Of a stretch of 29,593 bases of DNA, positions 22,565 through 29,593 are shown piece after piece. The stretch's first letter is position 1. The number at the start of each line of letters is the position of its first letter. Under the pieces are notes generated by a model. The model made no database searches and was not told the DNA's origin. It saw only the letters and a list, made by a program, of their open reading frames with translations. Source of the DNA: a virus; IMG/VR virus record IMGVR_UViG_3300033142_000060, positions 1 to 29,593 of that record; one strand, given 5' to 3'. Both the position numbers and the translations under genes were made by a program.

Positions 22565-25500
22565 ATGGCAGAGGCTAAAAATAGTTTCATCAAGTCTAAA
22601 ATGAATAAAGATTTAGACGAGAGACTTATACCAAATAACGAATACAGAGACGCTTTAAATATAGCTGTTTCTAGATCAGAAGCAAGTGACGTTGGAGCTT
22701 TGGAGTCTATATTAGGTAACAATAAAGTTACATCTAACGAATATGATGATGCTGGTGAAGTGATAGGGTACTTCGTTGACGACGCTAATTCTCTTGTGTA
22801 TTATTTTAAAACAAACTGGAGTGGTGTTGCGTTAGCGCCAAGCACAGCCTTGTGCCAGATACTAGTGTATAATTCTATGCTTGATACTACAAACGTAAAA
22901 GTTGAAGGATATTGGTTGAACTTTTCAACACAAAGTCCAGTGTTAGGTGTTAATTTAGTTGAAGACTTACTATTTTGGACAGATAACAGAAATCAACCTA
23001 GGAAAATAAATGTAGAACAACCTTCTACCTATTACTTTAATGAAGACCAAATTTCTGTAGCAAAGTTTGCACCTATATTTCCACCTGAGTATTTAAATTT
23101 AAGAGCTCCTCTTACAAACAATTATTTGCCGCAGACAGACACCTACCCTTCTACAATGACAAACGCCGCTGATCCAGACACTGTACCAGTAGGTGTATAC
23201 GAGGTTAGTGACTCTAACTTAGCTGTAACTAGATATAGAAATGGAGACCCAATAGTTGAAGCACAAACTTTAGCTTCGTGGCAAGATGCGGACACCGGTC
23301 AGTATGGAGCTTTTTGCTATTATGATGAATACATAGGAAACGAAGTTACTTATGGTGTTTTATACAACAAATATGCTGTAATGGATTCTAGAGGTTTAGC
23401 ACCTATAGGATTTACAATACCAACAACTGCGCAATGGAATGGTATTATAGGTGCTGGTGGAGCTACTTCTAATCTTTTCAAAAGCACAACGCTCTGGGAC
23501 AATCCACCTCAAGCAAACACAAATGCTAACGGAATGAATGTTAAGCCTGGTGGTTGGAGACAAGGTGCGTCTAGCAGTAATGACTTTAGAGAATTAACTA
23601 CAAGAGCTAGGTTTTGGACGAGTGATGCTATTACCGCAAATAATCTTTATGTTAACTTTAGTAACACTAACGCTTTACCAGTCACAACATTAACAAGTCC
23701 ATCTTCTTACGGAATGTCTGTAAGAGTTATAAAAGAAGCAGGTTATAACGGTTGGAATGGAGATCCCGAGTTATTAAAAGATAAGTTTGTTAGATTTAGT
23801 TATAGATTTAAGTTTGACGACAACGAATACTCAGTAGTAGCTCCTTTTAGTCAAGATGTTTTTATACCTGAACATGAAGGTAAGTTTATTAATGATGATG
23901 AAACTCAGGCTTTTATTACTACTGTAGTTGAGTTTATGCAGAACAGTATTAACAATGCTGTACTAAACATTAAACTTCCTTGTATAGATATAATAAACAA
24001 CTACAAAATAAAAGCCATAGAGATAATATATAAGGAGTCAGACAAGCAGGCTTATCAGATATTAGAAAAAGTAGATGTTGACGCAGCGTTTATAAGCAAT
24101 TTAAATTATACTAATGTATATCAATACAATTATCAATCTAAGCAACCTATCAAAACAATGCCAGCGTCTGAGACCACTAGGGTTTTCGACAAGGTGCCTG
24201 TTAGAGCTTTAGCGCAAGAATCTAGTGGTAATAGAATATTATATTCTAATTACGTAGAAAGTTACACAGCACCGTTAGGTTTAGATTATTACACGTCTAT
24301 AGCTGATAAATCTACTCAGCAATTTATAGAATATCCACAACATTCATTAAAGCAAAACAGAAATTATCAAGTTGGTATAGTTTTAGCAGACAAGTTTGGT
24401 AGACAAACTGATATTGTTTTGTCTAATTATGACGGTTTATTAGATGTCAATGGTGATCCTCAACCAGGCTCTAACGTGTTTTCTGATTACAATACTTTGC
24501 AATTTAATGGTAATATATTAAATTGGCCTGGTGATACGCTTTCTGTAAACTATCTTCAACCTATACCAGAAAACTCTTTAACATCAGGTTACCCAGGTGC
24601 TTATGCTCAAGGAGAGTATTATGCTGTAAATATCGAAGATGGAACTTCTACCACAGGTACAGGAGCTTTGTATCCTTATTTTGAAAGTCAAAGTTATCAA
24701 TACTTTACTGCAGGAATTCCACCATTAAATTTAACAACAACATTTTTTGCTTATGCTATCAAAGCTGTTGATTTCCAAAATAATGCTAACATTCTCAATG
24801 TATATGTTAATGAAGGTAATGGTTGGATACTAAAAAAAATAAACGATGATTACACGGCAAGTGTTAGTTTAGCTCATGTAAACGTTGTATTTGCTAGCGC
24901 TATAACTCCTGGTTTTAATGTTAAAGTAGAATTGTTGTTTGGACCTAATAGATACTATCAATACAAGTTAGGATCAGCTGGAGTACGTTCTGATGGAACT
25001 GGGCTCATGTTTGACAACTTTCCTACAAATTATGATAGATGTTTTTCAGTTGGTAGAAAAATGTCAGGCCAGTATATAGACTACACTGATATAGTAACTG
25101 TAACACCATCCAGTTCGACACCTGTGTATGATATAACTATACAAACCAAGGAAGAAATAGATGTTAAATATCTGTTCTCTAATACACCAGATCTCTCACA
25201 ACCAGAACCTGACCTAACGTCAAACATGACTCGTGCTACTTACGATATAAACGTAAATGGTTTTTACACTTATAAGTTTGGAGTAAAACAACAACAGCAA
25301 GATTATTATAATGTTTACTTACCTGGTATAATAAATGGTTATCCAATTAAAAACTCTACTTTAGAAGAAGGAGAAACTGGTTTTATAACTTTAATATCTG
25401 ATAATATAAACAAAGTACCTAGAAATCTACAAGAAGTTGGTCCACTACAAGATCAATTTACGTCTGATGAAACAATGTTTCCTAGAGTAACAAATATAGT

Positions 25501-27487
25501 GCCTGTAGTTGTGAATAATTTTTCAACTCAAACAAAGCAATTTGATCCTGCATTTTCTCCTGACTCAGTTGATTTAGTTGGAACAATAAAAGATGTATTT
25601 CCTCTTTTAACCGGTGACGGACAAGGTTGGACACCAGCTGCAGGTGATGTTAACCCTTATTCTATATATAATTTTAACACAAAACCTTACGTTGCTAAGC
25701 TTTCTACTAGAAAACCAGTTGGTTTAGACGAGCAGCTTTACACTCAACCCACAGGTACTGATCCATATCCAGCAAACTTAGGTTTAGCTATTTATGAAAC
25801 ATCTCCTTTTGTATCACAATTAGAATTATTTTACGAGACATCTTCAGCACAGCTTATATCTGATTTAAATGTTGATATACAAAACGAAAGCGGCGATATA
25901 AATGGATCTACTTTTTCAAGCGTATCAGTTTCTTTCTCTGAAAATGACGTTATAGGTAGCACTATAACTGGTAACTTTTTTCCAACTAGTGGTGGTCAAA
26001 TAGTTACATCTGCCTCTTGTTCTATTGTAAATATTTTTTCTTACAATCCAACGACACAAGCTATAGACACTAATATAGATTATATAAGTAGGTTTAACCT
26101 AGTGGCTGTTGGTAATGGTAGTTTTAATATAACAACAGCTCAAGGACCTAATGATCCCAATGGGTTTTTCGCTGGCGGTAGCAACTCAAACTTGTATGAT
26201 GTTACGTGGAGAGGTAAATTTCAAGTTAATCTTAAATGGAGTTTAGGTGGTGTTGATACTTTTGAAACTGTAACTTTACAATTACAAAACGATCCACCTG
26301 TTATAATTAACACCTTACCTCCTTTTACAGTGCCTAACACTGGAGGATTGATAGTTGGTATGTATCCAAACGCAAGCGCGCGTAGCCTTAGCCCATTAGG
26401 TTTAAATGGTAGTGCTATAACATCAGGTGTTGGATATCCAACTAATGGTGATTCTGCGACTTTTAGTAGTAATAATGGTTGGGATTTTGTAGGTGCTAGG
26501 TATACAAGCAACTCCGGTAGCGTAACGTACTACGGTGTTTACCCTGGTAACTCAGGTACTTCTGGAAATATAAGTGATTTTGCAAGTATAGTATATCAAG
26601 CTAATCAAACAGCTAGTAGTTCAAGCCCTATTAAGTATAGACAGTTTGTATTATCTGGTAATGCTACTACTGGTAACTACCAACAAGTAGGTTCTTATTC
26701 TTTATATTTTAGTCTTACAGACGACGTGGGAGCTGTTACATACACTTACATGAATTACACTGTTGGACCAGTTAATTACACAGGTCAAGTAGTATACGCT
26801 TCATATACACAAGGTAATCCAAGTCCAGCATATGAAGGTACTCAATCAGATATATCGCTAAACACTATTACTAGTCAAACTAGCTTACCTATTTGGCAAG
26901 GTCAAATTCAAAACTGGACAGCAAATGATGTAGATATATGGATTGCTTCTAGTAAGCAAAACCCTGGCTTTTGTGATGTTCGAGGTTGTACTGAAAACGG
27001 AGGTACATATCCTGATGGTACACTAGGTAGTGGCACCAATACAGTTGGTGGATACTTTGTTAGCGATGTAACAAGTCAAGGTCTAAACCAAAACACAGGT
27101 TTTAACGGTTCTTTTCAAAGAGTTGCTAGATTAGAAGGTTTTTCTAGAACTTCAACTCAAATAACAGAAGGGGTTAGTCCAGGTGAAAAAAATCCTACAC
27201 CGACAACTAACACAGGTACATATAACTTTCAACCTAGTGCAGCGGTTAACTTAAAAATAGAAATGACAGTAAATCAAAATTGGCCAGGTGTTGCTCCAAC
27301 TGGTTATGCTGGCGCTATAGTTACGTATCTTCCTGCTGGTCAAACACCAACTATACAAAATCCAGGAACAAATTTAACTGAAGTTGTAATGGCAGATCCG
27401 CCATTCTACCCAAGAGGAGGTACTGGCATAACAGATCCAACCGTGTTTCCAACAGTAGTTCCATCAGGTGGATTTGTAGGACCATAA
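22565..27487 (+). CDS. Large tail (stabilisation-type) protein with FISUMP domain
   Basis: This is a 1640-residue tail protein. The N-terminal 200 residues (NSFIKSKMNKDLDERLIPNN, EYRDALNIAVSRSEASDVGA, LLFWTDNRNQPRKINVEQPS) and segment 402-436 (LLKDKFVRFSYRFKFDDNEY, SVVAPFSQD) match a tail-stabilisation type protein known from crAss-like and marine phages. Between them, residues about 227-391 form a FISUMP (Fibrobacter succinogenes major paralogous) domain: YGVLYNKYAV, then RGLAPIGFTIPTTAQWNGII, KSTTLWDNP, ANGMNVKPGGWR, RFWTSD and SSYGMSVRVIKE. That domain has a C-type-lectin-like fold. A C-terminal 600-residue extension rich in Thr/Ser/Gly looks like receptor-facing beta domains. Host binding is inferred. 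Confidence 0.8.
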   Translation: MAEAKNSFIKSKMNKDLDERLIPNNEYRDALNIAVSRSEASDVGALESILGNNKVTSNEYDDAGEVIGYFVDDANSLVYYFKTNWSGVALAPSTALCQILVYNSMLDTTNVKVEGYWLNFSTQSPVLGVNLVEDLLFWTDNRNQPRKINVEQPSTYYFNEDQISVAKFAPIFPPEYLNLRAPLTNNYLPQTDTYPSTMTNAADPDTVPVGVYEVSDSNLAVTRYRNGDPIVEAQTLASWQDADTGQYGAFCYYDEYIGNEVTYGVLYNKYAVMDSRGLAPIGFTIPTTAQWNGIIGAGGATSNLFKSTTLWDNPPQANTNANGMNVKPGGWRQGASSSNDFRELTTRARFWTSDAITANNLYVNFSNTNALPVTTLTSPSSYGMSVRVIKEAGYNGWNGDPELLKDKFVRFSYRFKFDDNEYSVVAPFSQDVFIPEHEGKFINDDETQAFITTVVEFMQNSINNAVLNIKLPCIDIINNYKIKAIEIIYKESDKQAYQILEKVDVDAAFISNLNYTNVYQYNYQSKQPIKTMPASETTRVFDKVPVRALAQESSGNRILYSNYVESYTAPLGLDYYTSIADKSTQQFIEYPQHSLKQNRNYQVGIVLADKFGRQTDIVLSNYDGLLDVNGDPQPGSNVFSDYNTLQFNGNILNWPGDTLSVNYLQPIPENSLTSGYPGAYAQGEYYAVNIEDGTSTTGTGALYPYFESQSYQYFTAGIPPLNLTTTFFAYAIKAVDFQNNANILNVYVNEGNGWILKKINDDYTASVSLAHVNVVFASAITPGFNVKVELLFGPNRYYQYKLGSAGVRSDGTGLMFDNFPTNYDRCFSVGRKMSGQYIDYTDIVTVTPSSSTPVYDITIQTKEEIDVKYLFSNTPDLSQPEPDLTSNMTRATYDINVNGFYTYKFGVKQQQQDYYNVYLPGIINGYPIKNSTLEEGETGFITLISDNINKVPRNLQEVGPLQDQFTSDETMFPRVTNIVPVVVNNFSTQTKQFDPAFSPDSVDLVGTIKDVFPLLTGDGQGWTPAAGDVNPYSIYNFNTKPYVAKLSTRKPVGLDEQLYTQPTGTDPYPANLGLAIYETSPFVSQLELFYETSSAQLISDLNVDIQNESGDINGSTFSSVSVSFSENDVIGSTITGNFFPTSGGQIVTSASCSIVNIFSYNPTTQAIDTNIDYISRFNLVAVGNGSFNITTAQGPNDPNGFFAGGSNSNLYDVTWRGKFQVNLKWSLGGVDTFETVTLQLQNDPPVIINTLPPFTVPNTGGLIVGMYPNASARSLSPLGLNGSAITSGVGYPTNGDSATFSSNNGWDFVGARYTSNSGSVTYYGVYPGNSGTSGNISDFASIVYQANQTASSSSPIKYRQFVLSGNATTGNYQQVGSYSLYFSLTDDVGAVTYTYMNYTVGPVNYTGQVVYASYTQGNPSPAYEGTQSDISLNTITSQTSLPIWQGQIQNWTANDVDIWIASSKQNPGFCDVRGCTENGGTYPDGTLGSGTNTVGGYFVSDVTSQGLNQNTGFNGSFQRVARLEGFSRTSTQITEGVSPGEKNPTPTTNTGTYNFQPSAAVNLKIEMTVNQNWPGVAPTGYAGAIVTYLPAGQTPTIQNPGTNLTEVVMADPPFYPRGGTGITDPTVFPTVVPSGGFVGP
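23222..23740 (+). other. FISUMP-type domain within the large tail protein
   Basis: These bases encode the inserted domain at about residues 220-391. Its start ends the shared tail sequence after DSNLAVTRYRNGD, and the shared sequence resumes at ELLKDKFVRF. Visible signature pieces, in order, are Y-G-V-L-Y-N-K-Y-A-V, P-x-G-F-T-I-P-T-T-A-Q-W, K-S-T-T-L-W-D-N, G-G-W-R, F-W-T-S-D and S-V-R-V-I-K. The domain is common in Bacteroidota and Fibrobacteres surface proteins. Confidence 0.75.
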
Positions 27488-27522
27488 CCTAAATAATTTA
27501 AAAAACAAGTAATAATAAAAAT

Positions 27523-28131
27523 ATGGCTACAGCTATACCGGTAAAATATTATAATACATACGTTTTAAAGAAAATAAACAGACAGACTGGGCCTTCTAGA
27601 ACTGAGTATGATTGGTATATTGAAGAATCTAGAATTAGAGGTGGTTATAACAACGTGCAGACTGGATTAGCGCCTAGGGCTTTTTTAGCATCAGATGAAA
27701 ACGCTCAACAACTATTAGCTAATTCTATTATATATTCTGGCGTTGTAAATTCTAGAACAGGTATAAACCAAACAAATGTTTTTCCATCTGGTCAAGACAT
27801 AACTAGAACTGTAGACCCATCAAAAGGTAGTATACAAAAACTATACGCTGAAGATACTAATTTAACTATATTTCAAGAAAGAAAAGTAAATAGAGCTTTA
27901 ATAGATAAAGATGCTATATATACTCAAGAGGGATTACCAGTGCAAACCACATCTAATGTAGTTATTGGAGCTATACAACCATACGCTGGTGAATTTGGAA
28001 TTGCAAAGAATCCAGAGTCTTTTGCTGTTTATGGTTATAGAAAATACTTTACTGATGCAGCTCAAGGATCTGTTCTTAGGTTATCTAGAGATGGTATAAC
28101 AGAAATATCTAACTACGGTATGTATGAATAG
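27523..28131 (+). CDS. Tail protein, N-terminal part (frameshifted)
   Basis: This is a 202-residue open frame that starts behind an A-rich leader (AATAATAAAAAT). It has alternating tail-type sequence (YEWY-like TEYDWYIEESRIRGGYNN, RGS-type GSIQKLYAEDTNLTIFQERK, VVIGAIQPYAGEFGIAKNPE, RLSRDGITEISNYGM). I recall these segments as the distal continuation of the stabilisation-type tail protein in related phages, which usually runs on into GGYDIYN-KxYVLSLQ without a break. Here the frame stops at TAG 28129-28131 right before that motif, which appears in the next frame. It is probably the first half of one 417-residue protein. Confidence 0.75.
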   Translation: MATAIPVKYYNTYVLKKINRQTGPSRTEYDWYIEESRIRGGYNNVQTGLAPRAFLASDENAQQLLANSIIYSGVVNSRTGINQTNVFPSGQDITRTVDPSKGSIQKLYAEDTNLTIFQERKVNRALIDKDAIYTQEGLPVQTTSNVVIGAIQPYAGEFGIAKNPESFAVYGYRKYFTDAAQGSVLRLSRDGITEISNYGMYE

Positions 28132-28163
28132 GTGGTTATGACATATATAACAAAGCTTATGTA

Positions 28164-28775
28164 TTGTCTTTACAAACCTCTACAAGCCAATCACCGATAA
28201 CTGTAACTTTTGATGAACAAGTAAAAGGTTGGACAAGTACGTTAAGCTATATACCTAGACAAATGTTTAGTATACAAAACAACTTCTTTTCTACTAAAAG
28301 TGGTTCTTTATACAAACACTATGTTGAGTTTAATAACTCCGGTGCTGTTTTACCTAGAGCTAATTTTTATGGAGTTCAATATGATTCAACTGTCACTAGT
28401 ATATTAAACACAAATCCTTCTTTAATAAAGACATTTAAAACAGTTAATTATGAAGGTAACTTTAACTGGTCTATGGAAAGCTTTGTCACTAACGAAGATT
28501 CAGCAAATCCAATTGCAGTTTATGCTTTACCAACAACTTTAGCTAGCATGGAAAGTAGTTTGTTTAAAAATGAATTCAAAAGAAAAGAAGATAAGTATTT
28601 TGCTAACCTAATAAACACTTCAGCTGCTGCTGGTGGCGAGGTTATATATGGTAGATCAATATCTGGAGTTAAAGGATTTTTTGCAACAGTAAAACTAAGA
28701 GCTACAAACACAACTAGCTCAGGAACAAACGAGTTGTTTGCGTTATCATCAAACTACTCTGAATCATCTTATTAA
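28164..28775 (+). CDS. Tail protein, C-terminal part (frameshifted)
   Basis: This 203-residue open frame begins nominally at a TTG. Coding sequence in the same frame extends upstream to about 28128, where it reads IGGYDIYNKAYVLSLQ, so the TTG is likely not a real start. The body contains VTFDEQVKGWTSTLSYIPRQ and NYEGNFNWSMESF, then a Lys-rich and a Ser/Thr-rich end. It matches the second half of the tail protein beginning at 27523. One added base near 28127 would join the halves. It is followed after 10 bases by the acetyltransferase-like gene. Confidence 0.75.
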   Translation: MSLQTSTSQSPITVTFDEQVKGWTSTLSYIPRQMFSIQNNFFSTKSGSLYKHYVEFNNSGAVLPRANFYGVQYDSTVTSILNTNPSLIKTFKTVNYEGNFNWSMESFVTNEDSANPIAVYALPTTLASMESSLFKNEFKRKEDKYFANLINTSAAAGGEVIYGRSISGVKGFFATVKLRATNTTSSGTNELFALSSNYSESSY

Positions 28776-28785
28776 ATAAAATTAA

Positions 28786-29199
28786 ATGGAATTAACAGCA
28801 AGAAGACTAACTGAAAAAGACTATAACACTATTGTAGAATGGTGGAAGTCTTGGCCAGAGTGGGAACCTTTGTCACAAGAAATGCTACCTGAGAACGGTA
28901 CAGGTGGAATTATAATAGAAAAAGAAAGTAAACCTATAGTTGCAGGTTTTTTATACGCAACAAATTCAAAAATAGCTTGGATGGAGTGGATTATATCAAA
29001 TCCAAAATATAGAATTAAAAAAGACAGAGAGCAAGCTATATTATTATTAATAGATTCATTAGAGCAATGGGCTTATGATGGAGGTTTTAAATTAATACTT
29101 AGTATAGGTAGAAGCAAAAGTCTAATAGATAAACATAAGAAACTAGGTTATACGGTTGACGAAAATCCGTCGCATGAAATAATTAAAAAAATAAGATAA
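28786..29199 (+). CDS. GNAT-family acetyltransferase-like protein
   Basis: This is a 137-residue protein with the GNAT pattern: an N-terminal helix (LTEKDYNTIVEWWKSWPEWE), then strands GGIIIEKESKPIVAGFLYAT and IAWMEWIISNP, the acetyl-CoA-binding region YRIKKDREQAILLLIDSLEQ (a degenerate R-x-x-G-x-G/A), and a C-terminal FKLILSIGRSKSLIDKHKKL plus GYTVDENP. It would move an acetyl group from acetyl-CoA to an amine on a protein or small molecule. Similar genes occur in marine phage tail regions, where the target is unknown. The next ATG is one base past its stop. Confidence 0.75.
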   Translation: MELTARRLTEKDYNTIVEWWKSWPEWEPLSQEMLPENGTGGIIIEKESKPIVAGFLYATNSKIAWMEWIISNPKYRIKKDREQAILLLIDSLEQWAYDGGFKLILSIGRSKSLIDKHKKLGYTVDENPSHEIIKKIR

Positions 29200-29200
29200 T

Positions 29201-29593
29201 ATGGCAGCAATAGCAGCAATTGGAGCTGGAGTCTCACTTATAGGTGGAGCCGTGTCAGCAAATCAAGCCGATAAAGCGGGTAAAAGAGCCGGTAGAGCAG
29301 CATCAAGAGCTCAACGAGAGATAGATAGAATAAAGGCTGAAAGAGTTCCTATAACTAACCCTTATGCAGGTAATAGTAATCTATCTAGTTTAGCTTCTAA
29401 TTTAAGCGACATGATATCTAATCCTTTTAATAATATGTCTGTTGCTACTCAAGCTTCTGAAATACAAATGGAACAAGCAGATATGGCTTTAGCTAATTCA
29501 CTAGATACATTAGCAACAACAGGTGCTAGTGCAGGTGGTGCTACTGCTTTAGCGCAGGCTGCTTTAGCTAGTAAAAAAGGAGTGTCAGCTAGT
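29201..29593 (+). CDS. Putative internal virion protein, N-terminal part (cut by window)
   Basis: The open frame runs from ATG 29201 to the end of the window with no stop, giving 131 residues. It begins with an Ala/Gly-rich hydrophobic segment (MAAIAAIGAGVSLIGGAVSA), followed by charged helix (KRAGRAASRAQREIDRIKAE), then Ser/Ala/Asn-rich helical sequence. Hydrophobic N-termini followed by long helices are typical of podovirus internal virion proteins (T7 gp14-like) that are ejected into the envelope with DNA. The position after the tail genes agrees. Only part of the gene is seen. Confidence 0.6.
   Translation, partial: MAAIAAIGAGVSLIGGAVSANQADKAGKRAGRAASRAQREIDRIKAERVPITNPYAGNSNLSSLASNLSDMISNPFNNMSVATQASEIQMEQADMALANSLDTLATTGASAGGATALAQAALASKKGVSAS

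Noticed and set aside
23580-23740. A diversity-generating retroelement target
   Set aside because: The FISUMP fold is suitable, but no reverse transcriptase, template repeat or accessory gene is visible in this window, so no such system can be claimed.

Overview
The window is one continuous stretch of a lytic-type, tailed double-stranded DNA phage genome. Every supported gene lies on the + strand, and genes are packed with ATG/TAA or ATGA overlaps. It carries a complete packaging and capsid block (TerL, portal, scaffold, major capsid protein, connector and tail proteins). The order and sizes (737-aa TerL, 804-aa portal, 492-aa capsid protein, two connector/tail-tube-type proteins, a very large tail protein) suggest a podovirus-like phage of the broad marine/crAss-like type. 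That placement rests on memory of these families and was not tested by search. DNA is AT-rich (hand counts near one third G+C outside one patch), start codons are preceded by A/T-rich tracts with no Shine-Dalgarno sequence, and the large tail protein carries a FISUMP-type domain common in Bacteroidota and Fibrobacteres. A marine Bacteroidota (Flavobacteriia-like) host is therefore the best guess.

Layout. 1-4375: end of an upstream gene, then a repeat-rich tail fibre ending in an S74 intramolecular chaperone and broken into three reading frames. 4457-7064: a cysteine-bearing small protein, then an overlapping cassette of GroEL-type chaperonin, GroES-type co-chaperonin and a winged-helix-like protein. 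7061-10137: small proteins of mostly unknown role, including a 51-aa cysteine-containing protein and a small HExxH zincin. 10138-10760: a holin-like and a second small membrane protein. 10764-12069: coiled-coil and small proteins, a 201-aa protein that reads as two fused GroES-like folds, and a candidate small terminase. 12069-22561: TerL, portal, scaffold, capsid protein, a post-capsid protein and two connector/tail proteins. 22565-28775: a 1640-aa tail protein with an inserted FISUMP domain, followed by a second tail gene split by a frameshift. 28786-29593: a GNAT-like acetyltransferase and the start of a putative internal virion protein cut by the window edge.

How the parts may work together. 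The structural genes build the head, portal vertex and short tail. The fibre and the FISUMP-bearing tail protein are the likely host-contact surfaces. The phage also appears to bring its own folding machinery: a GroEL with altered substrate-binding residues and no GGM tail, a GroES with a shortened roof loop (as in T4 gp31), and a possible double-GroES protein next to the packaging genes. This is the most interesting system in the window.

Three places (near 1198, 1883 and 28127) show a reading-frame break that adding one base would repair. This may reflect long-read sequencing error rather than biology, and should be settled before the affected genes are interpreted. No tRNA, CRISPR array, insertion sequence, integrase, reverse transcriptase or recognisable endolysin was seen, and no intergenic gap exceeds about 90 bases.
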